From contig NZ_AP023179.1 of assembly GCF_013426915.1 (NCBI RefSeq), positions 1,240,001 through 1,304,000 of the forward strand: a DNA stretch of 64,000 nt, written 5' to 3'. The translations under genes and the position numbers were made by a program. A model generated the notes under the pieces. The model was not told where the DNA came from, ran no database searches, and worked only from the letters and a program-made list of their open reading frames with translations. Source of the DNA: Paraburkholderia sp. PGU19. Lineage in GTDB: Bacteria; Pseudomonadota; Gammaproteobacteria; Burkholderiales; Burkholderiaceae. Each line of letters starts with the position of its first letter. Position 1 is the first letter of the stretch. Of this stretch, positions 29,834 through 37,860 are shown piece after piece.

Positions 29834-30097
29834 ATGTATGACCGTGAGATCAAAGCGCCGCCCTTTAGGATCATCCTGAACGCCGCGGAGGAATGGGTTC
29901 CTCACGAGTTGCAAGGATCCATTCTGGATGGCTATCGTTCGATTGCGTCCATTTCTAGGCTCGACGGACGGCAGATCCTTGAAGGTATGAAGGCTTACTG
30001 GATCGGCTTCGGGCGTGTCTTCGGGAGCGAAGAGAACGCCATCCGGGACTGTGAACGACGTGCGCGCGACGCAATTAACTGTGGGTTTCCACGGTAG
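29834..30097 (+). CDS. Small hypothetical protein (87 aa), antisense
   Basis: Begins MYDREIKAPPFRIILNAAEE, with a clear ribosome-binding site (GGGGGAACAGCT) and AT-rich leader. It lies head-to-head with a remnant and tail-to-tail with the 30100 gene. Not recognised. Confidence 0.6.
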   Translation: MYDREIKAPPFRIILNAAEEWVPHELQGSILDGYRSIASISRLDGRQILEGMKAYWIGFGRVFGSEENAIRDCERRARDAINCGFPR

Positions 30098-30099
30098 TC

Positions 30100-31128
30100 T
30101 CACGTTCCCTCCGCATCAGCGTTGTCGCTGGCTGTGGCGCTAGAGGCGCGGTCGATGCGTTCGATTTCGGCAAGGATCAGTGCGCCAGCCTTCACGAGGT
30201 TGCAGCGCTTCGTGGACGGCTTCCACCATGACTTTTCCCACGGCCAGTAAGGCGGAACATGGCCTCGTCCAATGTCGCGCTCATGCGGGAAGGAAGACGC
30301 TAGCGCGTAGTAACCGGCAGCAGCGGCCATCTGCCCGTCGTCGTGACTATCATCATGCTCAGGCGTCCAGCCTTCCGCCGTCACTTGGCGCTCACGCTCT
30401 GCCAGTACGTCGCCCGCTGCGCTCGTCAGCTTCTGTCCGCTAGCGGAATGACACGCATCGCACTGATGCAGGTGCTTGCGCATCGCGTCGCTCGTATGCC
30501 ACGGATCATCGGTATGCGCTCCGCAAAAGTCGCAGGTCAGCAGTTCTGGCGGCTCTCCTCCCTCGCCTTCTCCGGGTTGTGTCAGCTTCTGCCCGCTAGT
30601 GACTGGAGGGGCGCTCGAACAAGCCTGATCGAGGCGCCCCATGTAGTACCAACGAAATGCGTCTGCCGAATCGGAGTGGCAATATTCGCCTCCAAATTCC
30701 TCGCGCGACAGATCAAAACCTACGGAACCAGCCTGCCGCTCGAAATCTCCGCGCCAACCTGGCGCCTGAGCTTGCTCGCCTGCCGCCGCTTCTGTGCTGG
30801 CGGATAGTGCGGCATCCAACTTGAATCGCATGCAGCCGAAAATCGAAAATAGCGCTTCCGGGTCCGCGTAGAGTTCGTCGCTGATCGCGTCGCCCAATCC
30901 AAGCATCCGGCACAGGAGTTTCAAGCGCGCGACAGTGTTTTCGTCGAGCCGCGCCGAAGCATTGACGGCTGGCGCGGAAGCGTCTGCGATTTCGCGTTTG
31001 AACTGCTCGCCGATTGCATCGACCAGTTCCATCAGTTTGAGCGCCTGCATGGTGTCGGCCTTTACGCCGCCTTCAATGGCGTGGCGGAGCGTCGCCAGCT
31101 TGTCATCGAACATTGGATAGTTGGTCAT
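30100..31128 (-). CDS. Phage early protein with zinc-ribbon-like and ERQ/WPW C-terminal domain
   Basis: The 342-residue mosaic protein has a helical N-terminus (MTNYPMFDDKLATLRHAIEG), a middle CDFCGAH...HQCDAC segment resembling a zinc finger, and a common phage C-terminal domain (ERERQVTAEGWTPEHDDSHD, WPWEKSWWKPS, LVKAGALILAEIERIDR). SGQKLT occurs twice, near the linker edges, suggesting module shuffling. Role unknown. Confidence 0.72.
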   Translation of the reverse strand: MTNYPMFDDKLATLRHAIEGGVKADTMQALKLMELVDAIGEQFKREIADASAPAVNASARLDENTVARLKLLCRMLGLGDAISDELYADPEALFSIFGCMRFKLDAALSASTEAAAGEQAQAPGWRGDFERQAGSVGFDLSREEFGGEYCHSDSADAFRWYYMGRLDQACSSAPPVTSGQKLTQPGEGEGGEPPELLTCDFCGAHTDDPWHTSDAMRKHLHQCDACHSASGQKLTSAAGDVLAERERQVTAEGWTPEHDDSHDDGQMAAAAGYYALASSFPHERDIGRGHVPPYWPWEKSWWKPSTKRCNLVKAGALILAEIERIDRASSATASDNADAEGT

Positions 31129-31173
31129 GGTTATCGTTGTCCTTGCGGTTAGATCAGATCGGCGCGCTGGCGC

Positions 31174-31362
31174 TCAAAATTCCGTTGTGAGCTCGCCCGT
31201 GGGCTTGACGCGCATGACGTCGACGGGATCGTCGTAGCAAGTAGCGCTTTCGCGCGCGCCATCCAGCGAAGATGCGTATTCTTCGATTCGCTCGAAGATC
31301 GTCCCAGGATTGGAGACCACAGCGAAGCGTGCGCAGGGCGGGATGTTCTTTGCTTTCAACAT
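31174..31362 (-). CDS. Small phage hypothetical protein (62 aa)
   Basis: Begins MLKAKNIPPCARFAVVSNPG; compact and in series with the leftward genes. AGGACAAC precedes the ATG. Not recognised. Confidence 0.55.
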   Translation of the reverse strand: MLKAKNIPPCARFAVVSNPGTIFERIEEYASSLDGARESATCYDDPVDVMRVKPTGELTTEF

Positions 31363-31381
31363 GACGTTGTCCTCGCGGTTA

Positions 31382-31552
31382 TCAGAAAAGCGCGCCTTGA
31401 CCGCGCCCGATAAGCGTCGGCTGTTGCGCAGCGCGGCGGCGACGGGCCGCCCATTGCAGTAGCGTCGCGTGCCAGGCCGGATGCCGCCGGGACGCCCGGG
31501 CGTGCATCAAATGAATGCGCGCCATGTGGATGTGCCAGTCGCGGTCAGACAC
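31382..31552 (-). CDS. Small basic phage protein (56 aa, GTG start)
   Basis: GTG start immediately after the stop of the 31557-31877 gene. It encodes VSDRDWHIHMARIHLMHARA followed by WHATLLQWAARRRRAAQQ, a basic helical protein of a type common in Burkholderia phages. It is probably translationally coupled to the gene before it; function unknown. Confidence 0.6.
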   Translation of the reverse strand: MSDRDWHIHMARIHLMHARASRRHPAWHATLLQWAARRRRAAQQPTLIGRGQGALF

Positions 31553-31556
31553 GGCT

Positions 31557-31877
31557 TCAATCCTTCAAAACGTGGCGAGTGATCGAGCGGATTCCGTTCG
31601 TCGACGCGGACGGGAAGCTCGGCGCGGGATCGGCATCCGGGAGCGATACCGCGGCGGCTGGAGCATCGGCAGACTCGACGACTGCAACGGGAATGAATCC
31701 CGATCCCTTGCCACCCGCGACTCGCATGAAATCGACTTCGACCTTTGCCGAATTGATGATCACTTGGCCGACGTCCGCGACGACCTTCGCGCGCTCGATG
31801 TCGAGCGGCTTCTCCTTGTCGTTGAGCGCCTTCAATGTGTCGAACAGGTGGGAGCGCAGGTCATTGATGGTTTGCAT
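31557..31877 (-). CDS. Conserved phage hypothetical protein
   Basis: The 106-residue protein has a conserved N-terminal half (MQTINDLRSHLFDTLKALND, VADVGQVIINSAKVEVDFM) and a low-complexity Ala/Pro tail. It overlaps the HNH-like gene by 17 bp. This early-left family recurs in Burkholderiales prophages; role unknown. Confidence 0.7.
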   Translation of the reverse strand: MQTINDLRSHLFDTLKALNDKEKPLDIERAKVVADVGQVIINSAKVEVDFMRVAGGKGSGFIPVAVVESADAPAAAVSLPDADPAPSFPSASTNGIRSITRHVLKD

Positions 31878-32235
31878 TGATCTTCCTTACGAGTGCGCCC
31901 TTCAGCCAGATCACCTGACGCAGTTCGGGCGGGTAACGATGGACTGAGTTGCGCTTGAGCAGCTCGCCGCGCGAAATCAGTTCGAGGTTGTCGAGAACCA
32001 CGTTCGTGCGGTCACCGTCACGGAACACCAGCAGGTAACCGGCTGGTATTGGGCCGTTCTCCGCTTCCCAGTTCAGGACGTGGACGGCCGCCCAGTCGTC
32101 TGCAGCGCGACCGGTGTCGGTCACCTTGCGTTGCAGGTAGCCCATGCTGGTGACTCGCTCGGTGCCGATCGGCACCCAACTGCGCGAGCGGTAACCGGGC
32201 TTGAACGACGTCGAGTTGGCGCGTGTGCCGCTCAT
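31861..32235 (-). CDS. HNH-endonuclease-like protein (degenerate)
   Basis: The 124-residue protein has the HNH-type frame AAVHVLNWEAENGPIPAGY, VFRDGDRTNVVLDNLELIS, then RNSVHRYPPELRQVIWLKGA. The position of the second His (normally VHHxDG) is occupied by VFRDG, so nuclease activity is doubtful. It overlaps the membrane-protein gene by 4 bp. Confidence 0.7.
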   Translation of the reverse strand: MSGTRANSTSFKPGYRSRSWVPIGTERVTSMGYLQRKVTDTGRAADDWAAVHVLNWEAENGPIPAGYLLVFRDGDRTNVVLDNLELISRGELLKRNSVHRYPPELRQVIWLKGALVRKINANHQ

Positions 32236-33176
32236 GCCTGTGCTCCTTCGACGATCTGCTTACGCACCGACGCAGCGCGCGTCTGCGAACAACCGAGGTA
32301 CTTCCGAATGTCCGTAACGGTCGCGCGGAGCCGTCCTGCGGCAATCTCTGCCGTGACGCGGGTAACGTCGTCTGCTGCCTCGATTACCGGTTGTTCTGCG
32401 GTCGGCGCAGATTCGGTCAGCACCTCAGTCACGGCGTTACTGACTTCCGTTACTGGCGTTACTGCCGCGCCAGTATTGGGTTTACGCGATCCGACCGGGC
32501 GCAGCGCGAGCAGCCAACAGAAGCACGCGACTGCTTCGAGTACTGCCGCGAAAGCGAGACCGGCGAGCAGATCGACGCGACCTGACTGGATACCGAACGC
32601 GGTCAGCGTGCTCGTCACAGGGTCAGCGACGGCAGCGGCGCGCGCGGCGTCGGCGCGGTCCTGCGCGGCCTCCTGTCGCTTCGCCTCGGTCGCTTCGACG
32701 TCGATCGCCTCCAGCCGGGCGCCGAGCGTCGCGCGCTCGATACGTAGGCTCGGGCACGGCTCAGCGCAGCGGCGTTCGGTGACGCGGGTCAGTCGCGAGA
32801 CGATAGCGGCGCGGTCAGCGGCGATGACTGCCGGGTTGCGTCCGGTCGTGACTACTGCCGGTACTGCTGCGGCGCGTACCTCGCCAGCATGCTTCTGAGC
32901 CAGGAGGAAAAAGACCGCGTGTCCGTAGCAGGTGGCCGCCATGCAGCCGATCCAGAGTAGGACGCCGACCAGCCGAACGCGCCAGCCGTGCGCACGGATC
33001 AGGGCAGGGAGCAGGTGAGCGGCGACAACCACCACGACGCCGACGGCGATCCAGAGCACCCGCTCAGCCAGAAACCCGCCACGCTGCCAGCCCGCCATGA
33101 CTGACAGACATGCAGCAGTCAGGGTCGCCGGGACTGCGAGTAATGCCGGTTGCGCTCTCATTGGCATGGCGATCAC
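32232..33176 (-). CDS. Membrane-anchored phage protein with C-terminal HTH-like segment
   Basis: The 314-residue protein has three or four N-terminal transmembrane segments, a periplasmic or linker region with paired cysteines (ERRCAEPCPSL), another TM near residue 205, and a C-terminal segment RATVTDIRKYLGCSQTRAAS that looks like an HTH. The arrangement is common in Burkholderia prophages but has no assigned role. It uses GTG at 33176 in a GTGA overlap; ATG 33161 is an alternative. Confidence 0.68.
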   Translation of the reverse strand: MIAMPMRAQPALLAVPATLTAACLSVMAGWQRGGFLAERVLWIAVGVVVVVAAHLLPALIRAHGWRVRLVGVLLWIGCMAATCYGHAVFFLLAQKHAGEVRAAAVPAVVTTGRNPAVIAADRAAIVSRLTRVTERRCAEPCPSLRIERATLGARLEAIDVEATEAKRQEAAQDRADAARAAAVADPVTSTLTAFGIQSGRVDLLAGLAFAAVLEAVACFCWLLALRPVGSRKPNTGAAVTPVTEVSNAVTEVLTESAPTAEQPVIEAADDVTRVTAEIAAGRLRATVTDIRKYLGCSQTRAASVRKQIVEGAQA

Positions 33177-33421
33177 TCTTTAACCGTCACGGTGACCGGG
33201 CCGTTACGAAAGTCACCCGTCATCTGGCCATCGAGATCCGCGCGTTCCTGGCCGGTGAGATTGCGCCACTTGGCGATCACCCAATCGCCGCGCAGGAGGC
33301 CGCGCGGCATGCCGGCGCAGCCAGAACCGACCGAGTAGCCGTTATCTGCGCACCACTGCTTGGCAGCGTGAAGCGCCGCAAAGTCGCCCACGTCAGCGAA
33401 GGTCATGACGATCTTGCTCAT
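33173..33421 (-). CDS. Small phage hypothetical protein (82 aa)
   Basis: Begins MSKIVMTFADVGDFAALHAA and ends VTVTVKE. The start at 33421 overlaps the stop of the ASCH-like gene (ATGA). Not recognised. Confidence 0.6.
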   Translation of the reverse strand: MSKIVMTFADVGDFAALHAAKQWCADNGYSVGSGCAGMPRGLLRGDWVIAKWRNLTGQERADLDGQMTGDFRNGPVTVTVKE

Positions 33422-34101
33422 GCTCCGATCCTTTTGAATTCGACGACCCAGACCCAAGGGTTAGCCGCCCATGCGCCGGCGCCATTGATGCTGTTCCACA
33501 GGGTGGAGAACGACTGGCGTGCACTCAGGAAGGTCATCTCGTCACAGTTAGTCGATGAGCCGAGATAGTCTTTCCAGTACGTGCGACCGGCATCCACGAA
33601 TTCGACGCCTTCTTCGGCCGCATCGGCCTCACTGACTGAATGCAGGCGCTCGACGCGCACGCCAGTCACTTCGAGCGTAATGCGCGACGCCCAGCGCGGC
33701 ATGTGAATCGATGGCACCGAGTTCGCGAAGCCGAAAGCCATGCCGTCACACGCCCAATCGGCCAGGCGCTGATCACGCGGCACGCGAACGCCATCCGCCG
33801 CATATACAGCGTGGTCGTGGCGAGTAGTCGGCGTGTCGACAAACTTCAGGCTCTCGCGCACCCACAGACGATCGCCAGGCTTGCCATACGGGCAGCGGAT
33901 ATGCTCGCTTACGACCTTCTCTGCACGGCACCACGCCCATTCGCCGGTCGGTTCATCGGCGCCATGCGCTGCTTCGTTGCCACGAAATTGGAACAAGTGA
34001 TGCGCTCCTATCGGCTTTACGACGCGCCGCGTCTGCGTCTTGCGGCCCTCCAGCAAAGCGCGCACCATTGCTTGAGAAAACAAAATAGGACGTTCTTTCA
34101 T
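33418..34101 (-). CDS. ASCH-like phage protein
   Basis: The 227-residue protein begins MKERPILFSQAMVRALLEGR, then KTQTRRVVKP and YGKPGDRLWVRESLKF: the RNA-binding-type ASCH/PUA-like fold common in phages. RITLEVTGVRVERLHSVSE and NPWVWVVEFKRI complete it. The start ATG shares the CATG with the divergent plus gene; GAGG lies 8-9 nt upstream. Role unknown, probably nucleic-acid binding. Confidence 0.8.
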   Translation of the reverse strand: MKERPILFSQAMVRALLEGRKTQTRRVVKPIGAHHLFQFRGNEAAHGADEPTGEWAWCRAEKVVSEHIRCPYGKPGDRLWVRESLKFVDTPTTRHDHAVYAADGVRVPRDQRLADWACDGMAFGFANSVPSIHMPRWASRITLEVTGVRVERLHSVSEADAAEEGVEFVDAGRTYWKDYLGSSTNCDEMTFLSARQSFSTLWNSINGAGAWAANPWVWVVEFKRIGA

Positions 34102-34351
34102 GGCTGCCTCAAATGAACTTCGGATCATGCGTCGCGGTGGCGACTTGTTTTTCAACCACGTGTACGACGACACCATCTTGATGATCCAAGTCACCCATGA
34201 ATGTCTCGCTGACGTGTTCGGATCCGAGGGGGCCCCAGACCAAGACGTGAAAACTCTGCAAGCGAACTTGTCCGCTATCGTTAAGGTGGCGACCGAAAAG
34301 GCTCTGCGAGGTGAGGCTTCGCCGATCCGAGTGACGGTCGCCGACTTCTGA
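34100..34351 (+). CDS. DUF1488-like small protein, antisense
   Basis: The 83-residue protein begins MAASNELRIMRRGGDLFFNH and continues VTHECLADVFGSEGAPDQDV, the pattern of DUF1488-type small proteins (tentative). AGGACG precedes the ATG. Its start codon overlaps that of the divergent ASCH-like gene in one CATG. Confidence 0.65.
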   Translation: MAASNELRIMRRGGDLFFNHVYDDTILMIQVTHECLADVFGSEGAPDQDVKTLQANLSAIVKVATEKALRGEASPIRVTVADF

Positions 34352-34369
34352 GCAAATGCGCCGCCAGTG

Positions 34370-35212
34370 TTATTCCGGGGATCCGAGCAAGATGGTCGTT
34401 GCCGTTTGCTCTTCGATTTGCGACCAGATGGCGCGGAACGCGGCTTCGAGCACCTTGTGCGGGCGCACGAGCTCGTACCAGATGGTCAGATTGCCGTCCT
34501 TGACGCGGTATTTGATGCGCGCGTCGACGGGGAGGGGCTGGCCGTTCTCGAACACGGGGATTTCGAGCGTGATCTGAGACGGCATTGCGATCTTGTTGCC
34601 CGTCGCGTTCACGTCCTCTTTCCAGACGAAGTTCGTGCTGCCGTCCTGGAGCCGTGCGGCCGACACGAAATTGCCTTCCTTGCTCGCTTCAAAATTGAGC
34701 GCGACGCTGAGCATCGTCGAGCCGTCCGGCGTCACGATGTCGGGCAGGTTGTCTTCGATCAGTTCGGCGAACTGGAGCTGGTTGAGCGCTTTGCGATCCG
34801 ATCCGGTCCAGACTTTCCACTCGCGCGAGGCCGGTACAGCGAACTCGACGCGGAATTGACGCCAGTTCGCGCCCTTGCCCAAGTCATCGCCTGCCAGCGC
34901 ATGCTCGTACGACAGGTGATCGTCGATGACGCCGAGGATCTTCGCCGGGTCGAGCGACGCGTAAATCAGGCTCTCTGCACGCTTCTGACGATTGAAATAA
35001 TTCACGAAGCTGTTTGCGTCGCGCAGCTTCACAACGCCGCTTGCGCGCGCCGGGGTTTCGAACAATTCGTCGACGATCTGCGCCTTGTAGCCTTCCGGAA
35101 CGATGACGAACGGCTTACCGTCCTGCAGCGTGCTTTTCTGTGCGCCGGCCAGCGAAGTACCTGCGGCGAGAACAGCGGCGACGTTTTGTTCGCCTTGGAA
35201 ATCGTGGAGCAT
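34370..35212 (-). CDS. DUF2303 (YfdQ-like) protein
   Basis: The 280-residue protein begins MLHDFQGEQNVAAVLAAGTS and carries GKPFVIVPEGYKAQIVDELF, DANSFVNYFNRQK and DDHLSYEH.., typical of DUF2303/YfdQ of prophages. Function unknown; it is normally paired, as here, with a small YfdP-type gene upstream. Confidence 0.88.
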   Translation of the reverse strand: MLHDFQGEQNVAAVLAAGTSLAGAQKSTLQDGKPFVIVPEGYKAQIVDELFETPARASGVVKLRDANSFVNYFNRQKRAESLIYASLDPAKILGVIDDHLSYEHALAGDDLGKGANWRQFRVEFAVPASREWKVWTGSDRKALNQLQFAELIEDNLPDIVTPDGSTMLSVALNFEASKEGNFVSAARLQDGSTNFVWKEDVNATGNKIAMPSQITLEIPVFENGQPLPVDARIKYRVKDGNLTIWYELVRPHKVLEAAFRAIWSQIEEQTATTILLGSPE

Positions 35213-35257
35213 GTTTTATCCGTATGAGAGTGAGGGGTGATTGATTGCCGTGCAGGA

Positions 35258-35590
35258 TTAGCCGAGCGAGACGGAGCGCGGGCTGTCTGCCAGCGAGATG
35301 CCAGGCAGCTCGGTTTGACGCTCGCTGTGACGCGAGAGATTGTTTTCGACGGTAGGGAAGAACACCTCGGCCGTTTCCTTTTCGCGCGGCAGTGTCGCGA
35401 CGACCTTGCCGGTCACTTCGAGCGCGTCTTGCACTTTGGCGAACGGCTTCACCTCGAGGGTGATCGTGATCTTCCCGGCTTTGCCGGTGTCGCGGACCAT
35501 CGCGACCAGCGTGTTCAGTTCGTTGGTCGCCTCTTCGACGACAGCACCCCCGCGCAGCTCCATGAGGGTTTGGGTGAAAGCCTTCTTCAT
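35258..35590 (-). CDS. YfdP-like phage protein
   Basis: The 110-residue protein begins MKKAFTQTLMELRGGAVVEE and has ITITLEVKPFAKVQDALEVT. It is the usual upstream partner of DUF2303 genes. Its ATG overlaps the stop of the 62-residue membrane protein (ATGA). Confidence 0.72.
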   Translation of the reverse strand: MKKAFTQTLMELRGGAVVEEATNELNTLVAMVRDTGKAGKITITLEVKPFAKVQDALEVTGKVVATLPREKETAEVFFPTVENNLSRHSERQTELPGISLADSPRSVSLG

Positions 35591-35775
35591 TTCTTGACTC
35601 CGTTATTGAAGGACTGCGGTGATTCGCGGTAACGCGGGTAGGGCGCGTTGCATTCGTGCTCTGTTTCGTCGGGATTCTTCGCCGTGCGGCAAAGGCATAC
35701 AGAAGCAATTCCCAGAAACCCACCGACAAACAGACCGAATAGGAATACTAAACAGATTGCAATGATCAGATCCAT
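35587..35775 (-). CDS. Small membrane protein (62 aa)
   Basis: One N-terminal transmembrane helix (LIIAICLVFLFGLFVGGFLG) with two Cys after it and a polar tail ending FNNGVKK. It is coupled to the next gene by overlap. Not recognised. Confidence 0.6.
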   Translation of the reverse strand: MDLIIAICLVFLFGLFVGGFLGIASVCLCRTAKNPDETEHECNAPYPRYRESPQSFNNGVKK

Positions 35776-35792
35776 GGTGAGCCTTTACGGGA

Positions 35793-35918
35793 TCAGGTGC
35801 AGCGCACGATCGCGCAGCGGTTGTTATGTCCGTCCGCCTGGTCGAGCGCACCGGCGAGAAGTGCCCAACCACCCAACACGAGAGCTGCGGACAGCCAGAG
35901 TTTTGCGAGCTCGCGCAT
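35793..35918 (-). CDS. Tiny membrane-type protein (41 aa)
   Basis: Begins MRELAKLWLSAALVLGGWAL, a single hydrophobic helix, and ends with CAIVRCT. The ATG overlaps the upstream stop (TGATG). Confidence 0.5.
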   Translation of the reverse strand: MRELAKLWLSAALVLGGWALLAGALDQADGHNNRCAIVRCT

Positions 35919-36085
35919 CAGTGCACCTCGCCCGATTGCTCAAACGTGTACGCCGCCTCGACAGGGGAGTCGCTCCATAAGTCCGGCGACCTCATGCAGC
36001 TGATTTCTAGCAGGTTTCCGAAATCGTCTATGACTGCGGTCAGCATCACGAACACGGGCTGAAAGTAAAAGTGGTAGGCGACCAT
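35918..36085 (-). CDS. Tiny phage protein (55 aa)
   Basis: Begins MVAYHFYFQPVFVMLTAVID and ends EQSGEVH. Start and stop both overlap neighbours (TGATG on each side), placing it in a chain of translationally coupled small genes. Not recognised. Confidence 0.5.
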   Translation of the reverse strand: MVAYHFYFQPVFVMLTAVIDDFGNLLEISCMRSPDLWSDSPVEAAYTFEQSGEVH

Positions 36086-36288
36086 CACCACACCTTCAGC
36101 ACACGGCAGACGCCTTCGATAACGAAGGGGAGAGCAGCGATCAGCGCGAAGCAGAGCAGCGGGCGCTTAGTCGTGCGACGCGAGTACTGCGCCAGCTCGG
36201 CATCGGTCAGCGGCGGCATGCTGGCGAAGTACTCGACCTCGTCAATCAAGCGCGTCGCGAAAGACGGCGATTGTTGAACGGCTTCCAT
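36085..36288 (-). CDS. Small protein with C-terminal transmembrane helix (67 aa)
   Basis: Begins MEAVQQSPSFATRLIDEVEY; the C-terminal PLLCFALIAALPFVIEGVCR is hydrophobic. ATG 36288 is preceded by AGGTG; longer in-frame starts overlap the next gene upstream. Not recognised. Confidence 0.5.
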   Translation of the reverse strand: MEAVQQSPSFATRLIDEVEYFASMPPLTDAELAQYSRRTTKRPLLCFALIAALPFVIEGVCRVLKVW

Positions 36289-36305
36289 CTCGATCACCTG
36301 TGCGA

Positions 36306-36482
36306 TCAGCGAGGCGCGACGAGCTTTCCGGCAGCAAACGCCACCTGAATACGCGCCTTCGGGCAATGGGCCAGATCAGAGAGGGTGAGGACTACTGTCG
36401 AGCGACCGAGTCGGGCGACGAAACGGCAATGGCCGTCGAGGCTCTTAGCTGCTGCACGGCGCATCGCTTTTCTGACGTTCAT
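36306..36482 (-). CDS. First gene of the early-left operon (58 aa)
   Basis: Basic protein beginning MNVRKAMRRAAAKSLDGHCR and ending AGKLVAPR, with GGAGTGAG just before the ATG. It is the gene closest to the leftward early promoter (about 120 bp). Not recognised; the position corresponds to lambda N-like regulators, but no N homology is visible. Confidence 0.55.
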   Translation of the reverse strand: MNVRKAMRRAAAKSLDGHCRFVARLGRSTVVLTLSDLAHCPKARIQVAFAAGKLVAPR

Positions 36483-36601
36483 CTCTCACTCCAGACTGTC
36501 TGGTGGTGTGTGAGATGCGCCCTCAGAAAAACGGACTGTTCACAATCCGCTTAACTCAGGGCGCTCCGCACGTCCGCGCTGTCATCCAGCGCTTGAGTTG
36601 A

Positions 36602-36631
36602 AGTATAGAAAAACTAGACAAGCAAAGTCAA
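36602..36631 (-). promoter_or_regulatory. Leftward early promoter (pL-like) with operator repeats
   Basis: On the minus strand -35 TTGACT, an 18-bp spacer and -10 TATACT. Two direct copies of GTCTmGTTTTTCT about 24 bp apart cover it. The same element occurs at the rightward promoter near 38861, so both are probably bound by the S24 repressor. Confidence 0.7.
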
Positions 36632-36670
36632 GAAAAACGAGACTTGCTAGACGGGAAATTTGTAACAGAC

Positions 36671-36695
36671 AAAAGAAAACCCGCCAAGGCGGGTT
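36671..36695 (-). terminator. Leftward intrinsic terminator after the hicAB unit
   Basis: The perfect inverted repeat AACCCGCC-AA-GGCGGGTT is followed on the minus strand by TTCTTTT. It insulates the immunity/HicAB transcript from the early-left promoter. Confidence 0.8.
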
Positions 36696-36738
36696 GCTTT
36701 GATCTCGGCTCCGCAGAGCCGCGGTGGCGATTGCGAGA

Positions 36739-36993
36739 TTATTTCGGGTTGACGACAGCGGCGTCAACGGCCAGAGCGTTTAGCGCGTCGACGCGCTGAA
36801 GCCCGACCTTTAGGAGCGGAATCACTGCGGTCGGATTCAAGTCGTCGGCTTCCGGGTTCGAACCCATGTTTGCTGCTCCAAACCCAAAATTCACTGACAG
36901 CGCCCAGATTCCTTCGTGAAGATCGGAATCCTTTACCAGCGCAGTCACTAGCTCCTTATGTGAATACATGAGCTGTGTAGGCTCAGCGGGCAT
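36739..36993 (-). CDS. Third gene of the hicAB unit (84 aa, unknown)
   Basis: Begins MPAEPTQLMYSHKELVTALV and ends DAAVVNPK. It has a strong CAGGAG Shine-Dalgarno and overlaps the hicB end by 11 bp, so it is cotranscribed with hicAB. No recognisable domain. Confidence 0.6.
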   Translation of the reverse strand: MPAEPTQLMYSHKELVTALVKDSDLHEGIWALSVNFGFGAANMGSNPEADDLNPTAVIPLLKVGLQRVDALNALAVDAAVVNPK

Positions 36994-37567
36994 GAATAAT
37001 CTCCTGGGCAATAGGTTTTGCTTGCGCCATTGCTTGGGCATCGATCATCCTGGGCAGGGGTAGCATCTTCTGGGCTGTCAGCGCGGTCGAACTGAGATGA
37101 AAGTCCTTTGGTTGCTGGATATTCGCGACGTTGATAGAAATCACGTGATACTTTGGAAACGAATCGATGAGCTTATCCGCAATTGCCCTAAATGCTTCCT
37201 TCCCGCCTACATATCGCGAAATAGCGTGCACAAGCAGTTGGTTGATGCTTGTTCCCTCCATCTCGGCGAACTCGGCAACCTGGCGATGAAGTGTCCTCGG
37301 AATACGTAAGGCAACTTTTCCGCTATACCCCTCGAAGTCCACCGGCTCGCGGATTTCATTCTTGTTAGCAATTGCTACCGTAAGCCAGCTCTCCGCGGCT
37401 TCCTCCAATGCGGCGAGTGCCTCCTGAGCGGTATCGCCTTCTGCAATGCACCCGGGAAATTCAAGTATTGTTGCAGTGTATCCCCCGATTTCATCGGGGA
37501 GGAGGCGCCTTGCATAAGGCTTTTGAAGAATATCTTTTGGGGTCAACTCAGTCTTCATCATTTTCAT
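36983..37567 (-). CDS. hicB: HicB-family antitoxin
   Basis: The 194-residue protein has an N-terminal HicB RNase-H-like domain (GYTATILEFPGCIAEGDTAQ, EALAALEEAAESWL) and a C-terminal ribbon-helix-helix (KVALRIPRTLHRQVAEFAEM, then INQLLVHAISRYVGG), followed by a tail of about 75 residues beyond the usual family length. It neutralises HicA and represses the operon. ATG 37567 follows CAGGACG; 37561 and 37558 are alternatives. It overlaps the hicA 3' end. Confidence 0.85.
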   Translation of the reverse strand: MKMMKTELTPKDILQKPYARRLLPDEIGGYTATILEFPGCIAEGDTAQEALAALEEAAESWLTVAIANKNEIREPVDFEGYSGKVALRIPRTLHRQVAEFAEMEGTSINQLLVHAISRYVGGKEAFRAIADKLIDSFPKYHVISINVANIQQPKDFHLSSTALTAQKMLPLPRMIDAQAMAQAKPIAQEIIHAR

Positions 37568-37850
37568 CGTCCTGAAGGTACGATTCCCACGTATCAAGAT
37601 CATCGAGCAGCTGGTCAATGATGCTTCTAACGGTTCCGGCCTTCATATCTTGAGAGTGGTGCGGGATGCTCAGAGGTGGGCTAAGTTCTGGGTCCTTTTC
37701 CCTTACCCACGTGGGCTCCTTTCCCCGGTTGTCCTTGACGCGCCCCACTTGCCTTGCGAGAGCCTCAAGCTCCGGCGCGCGACGACCGGTAGCATGCTTC
37801 CGCATTTCGCGGAGCTGCTGACGGAGCTTCTCAAGCTTCGTGTCTCTCAT
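37548..37850 (-). CDS. hicA: HicA-like toxin
   Basis: The 100-residue protein has LARQVGRVKDNRGKEPTWVR and LSIPHHSQDMKAGTVRSIID, the core of long HicA-type mRNA interferases with the SIPxH...GTxRxI signature. The catalytic-strand His seen in short HicA (GSHH) is not at the usual place (GKEPTW). Upstream of hicB in an overlapping operon, it completes a type II toxin-antitoxin pair. ATG 37850 is the first ATG in frame. Confidence 0.75.
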   Translation of the reverse strand: MRDTKLEKLRQQLREMRKHATGRRAPELEALARQVGRVKDNRGKEPTWVREKDPELSPPLSIPHHSQDMKAGTVRSIIDQLLDDLDTWESYLQDDENDED

Positions 37851-37860
37851 GATATTGTCG

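Noticed and set aside
29684..30103. 139-codon minus-strand gene
   Set aside because: Only its last 25 or so codons resemble a phage protein; the rest overlaps a better plus-strand gene with a ribosome-binding site.
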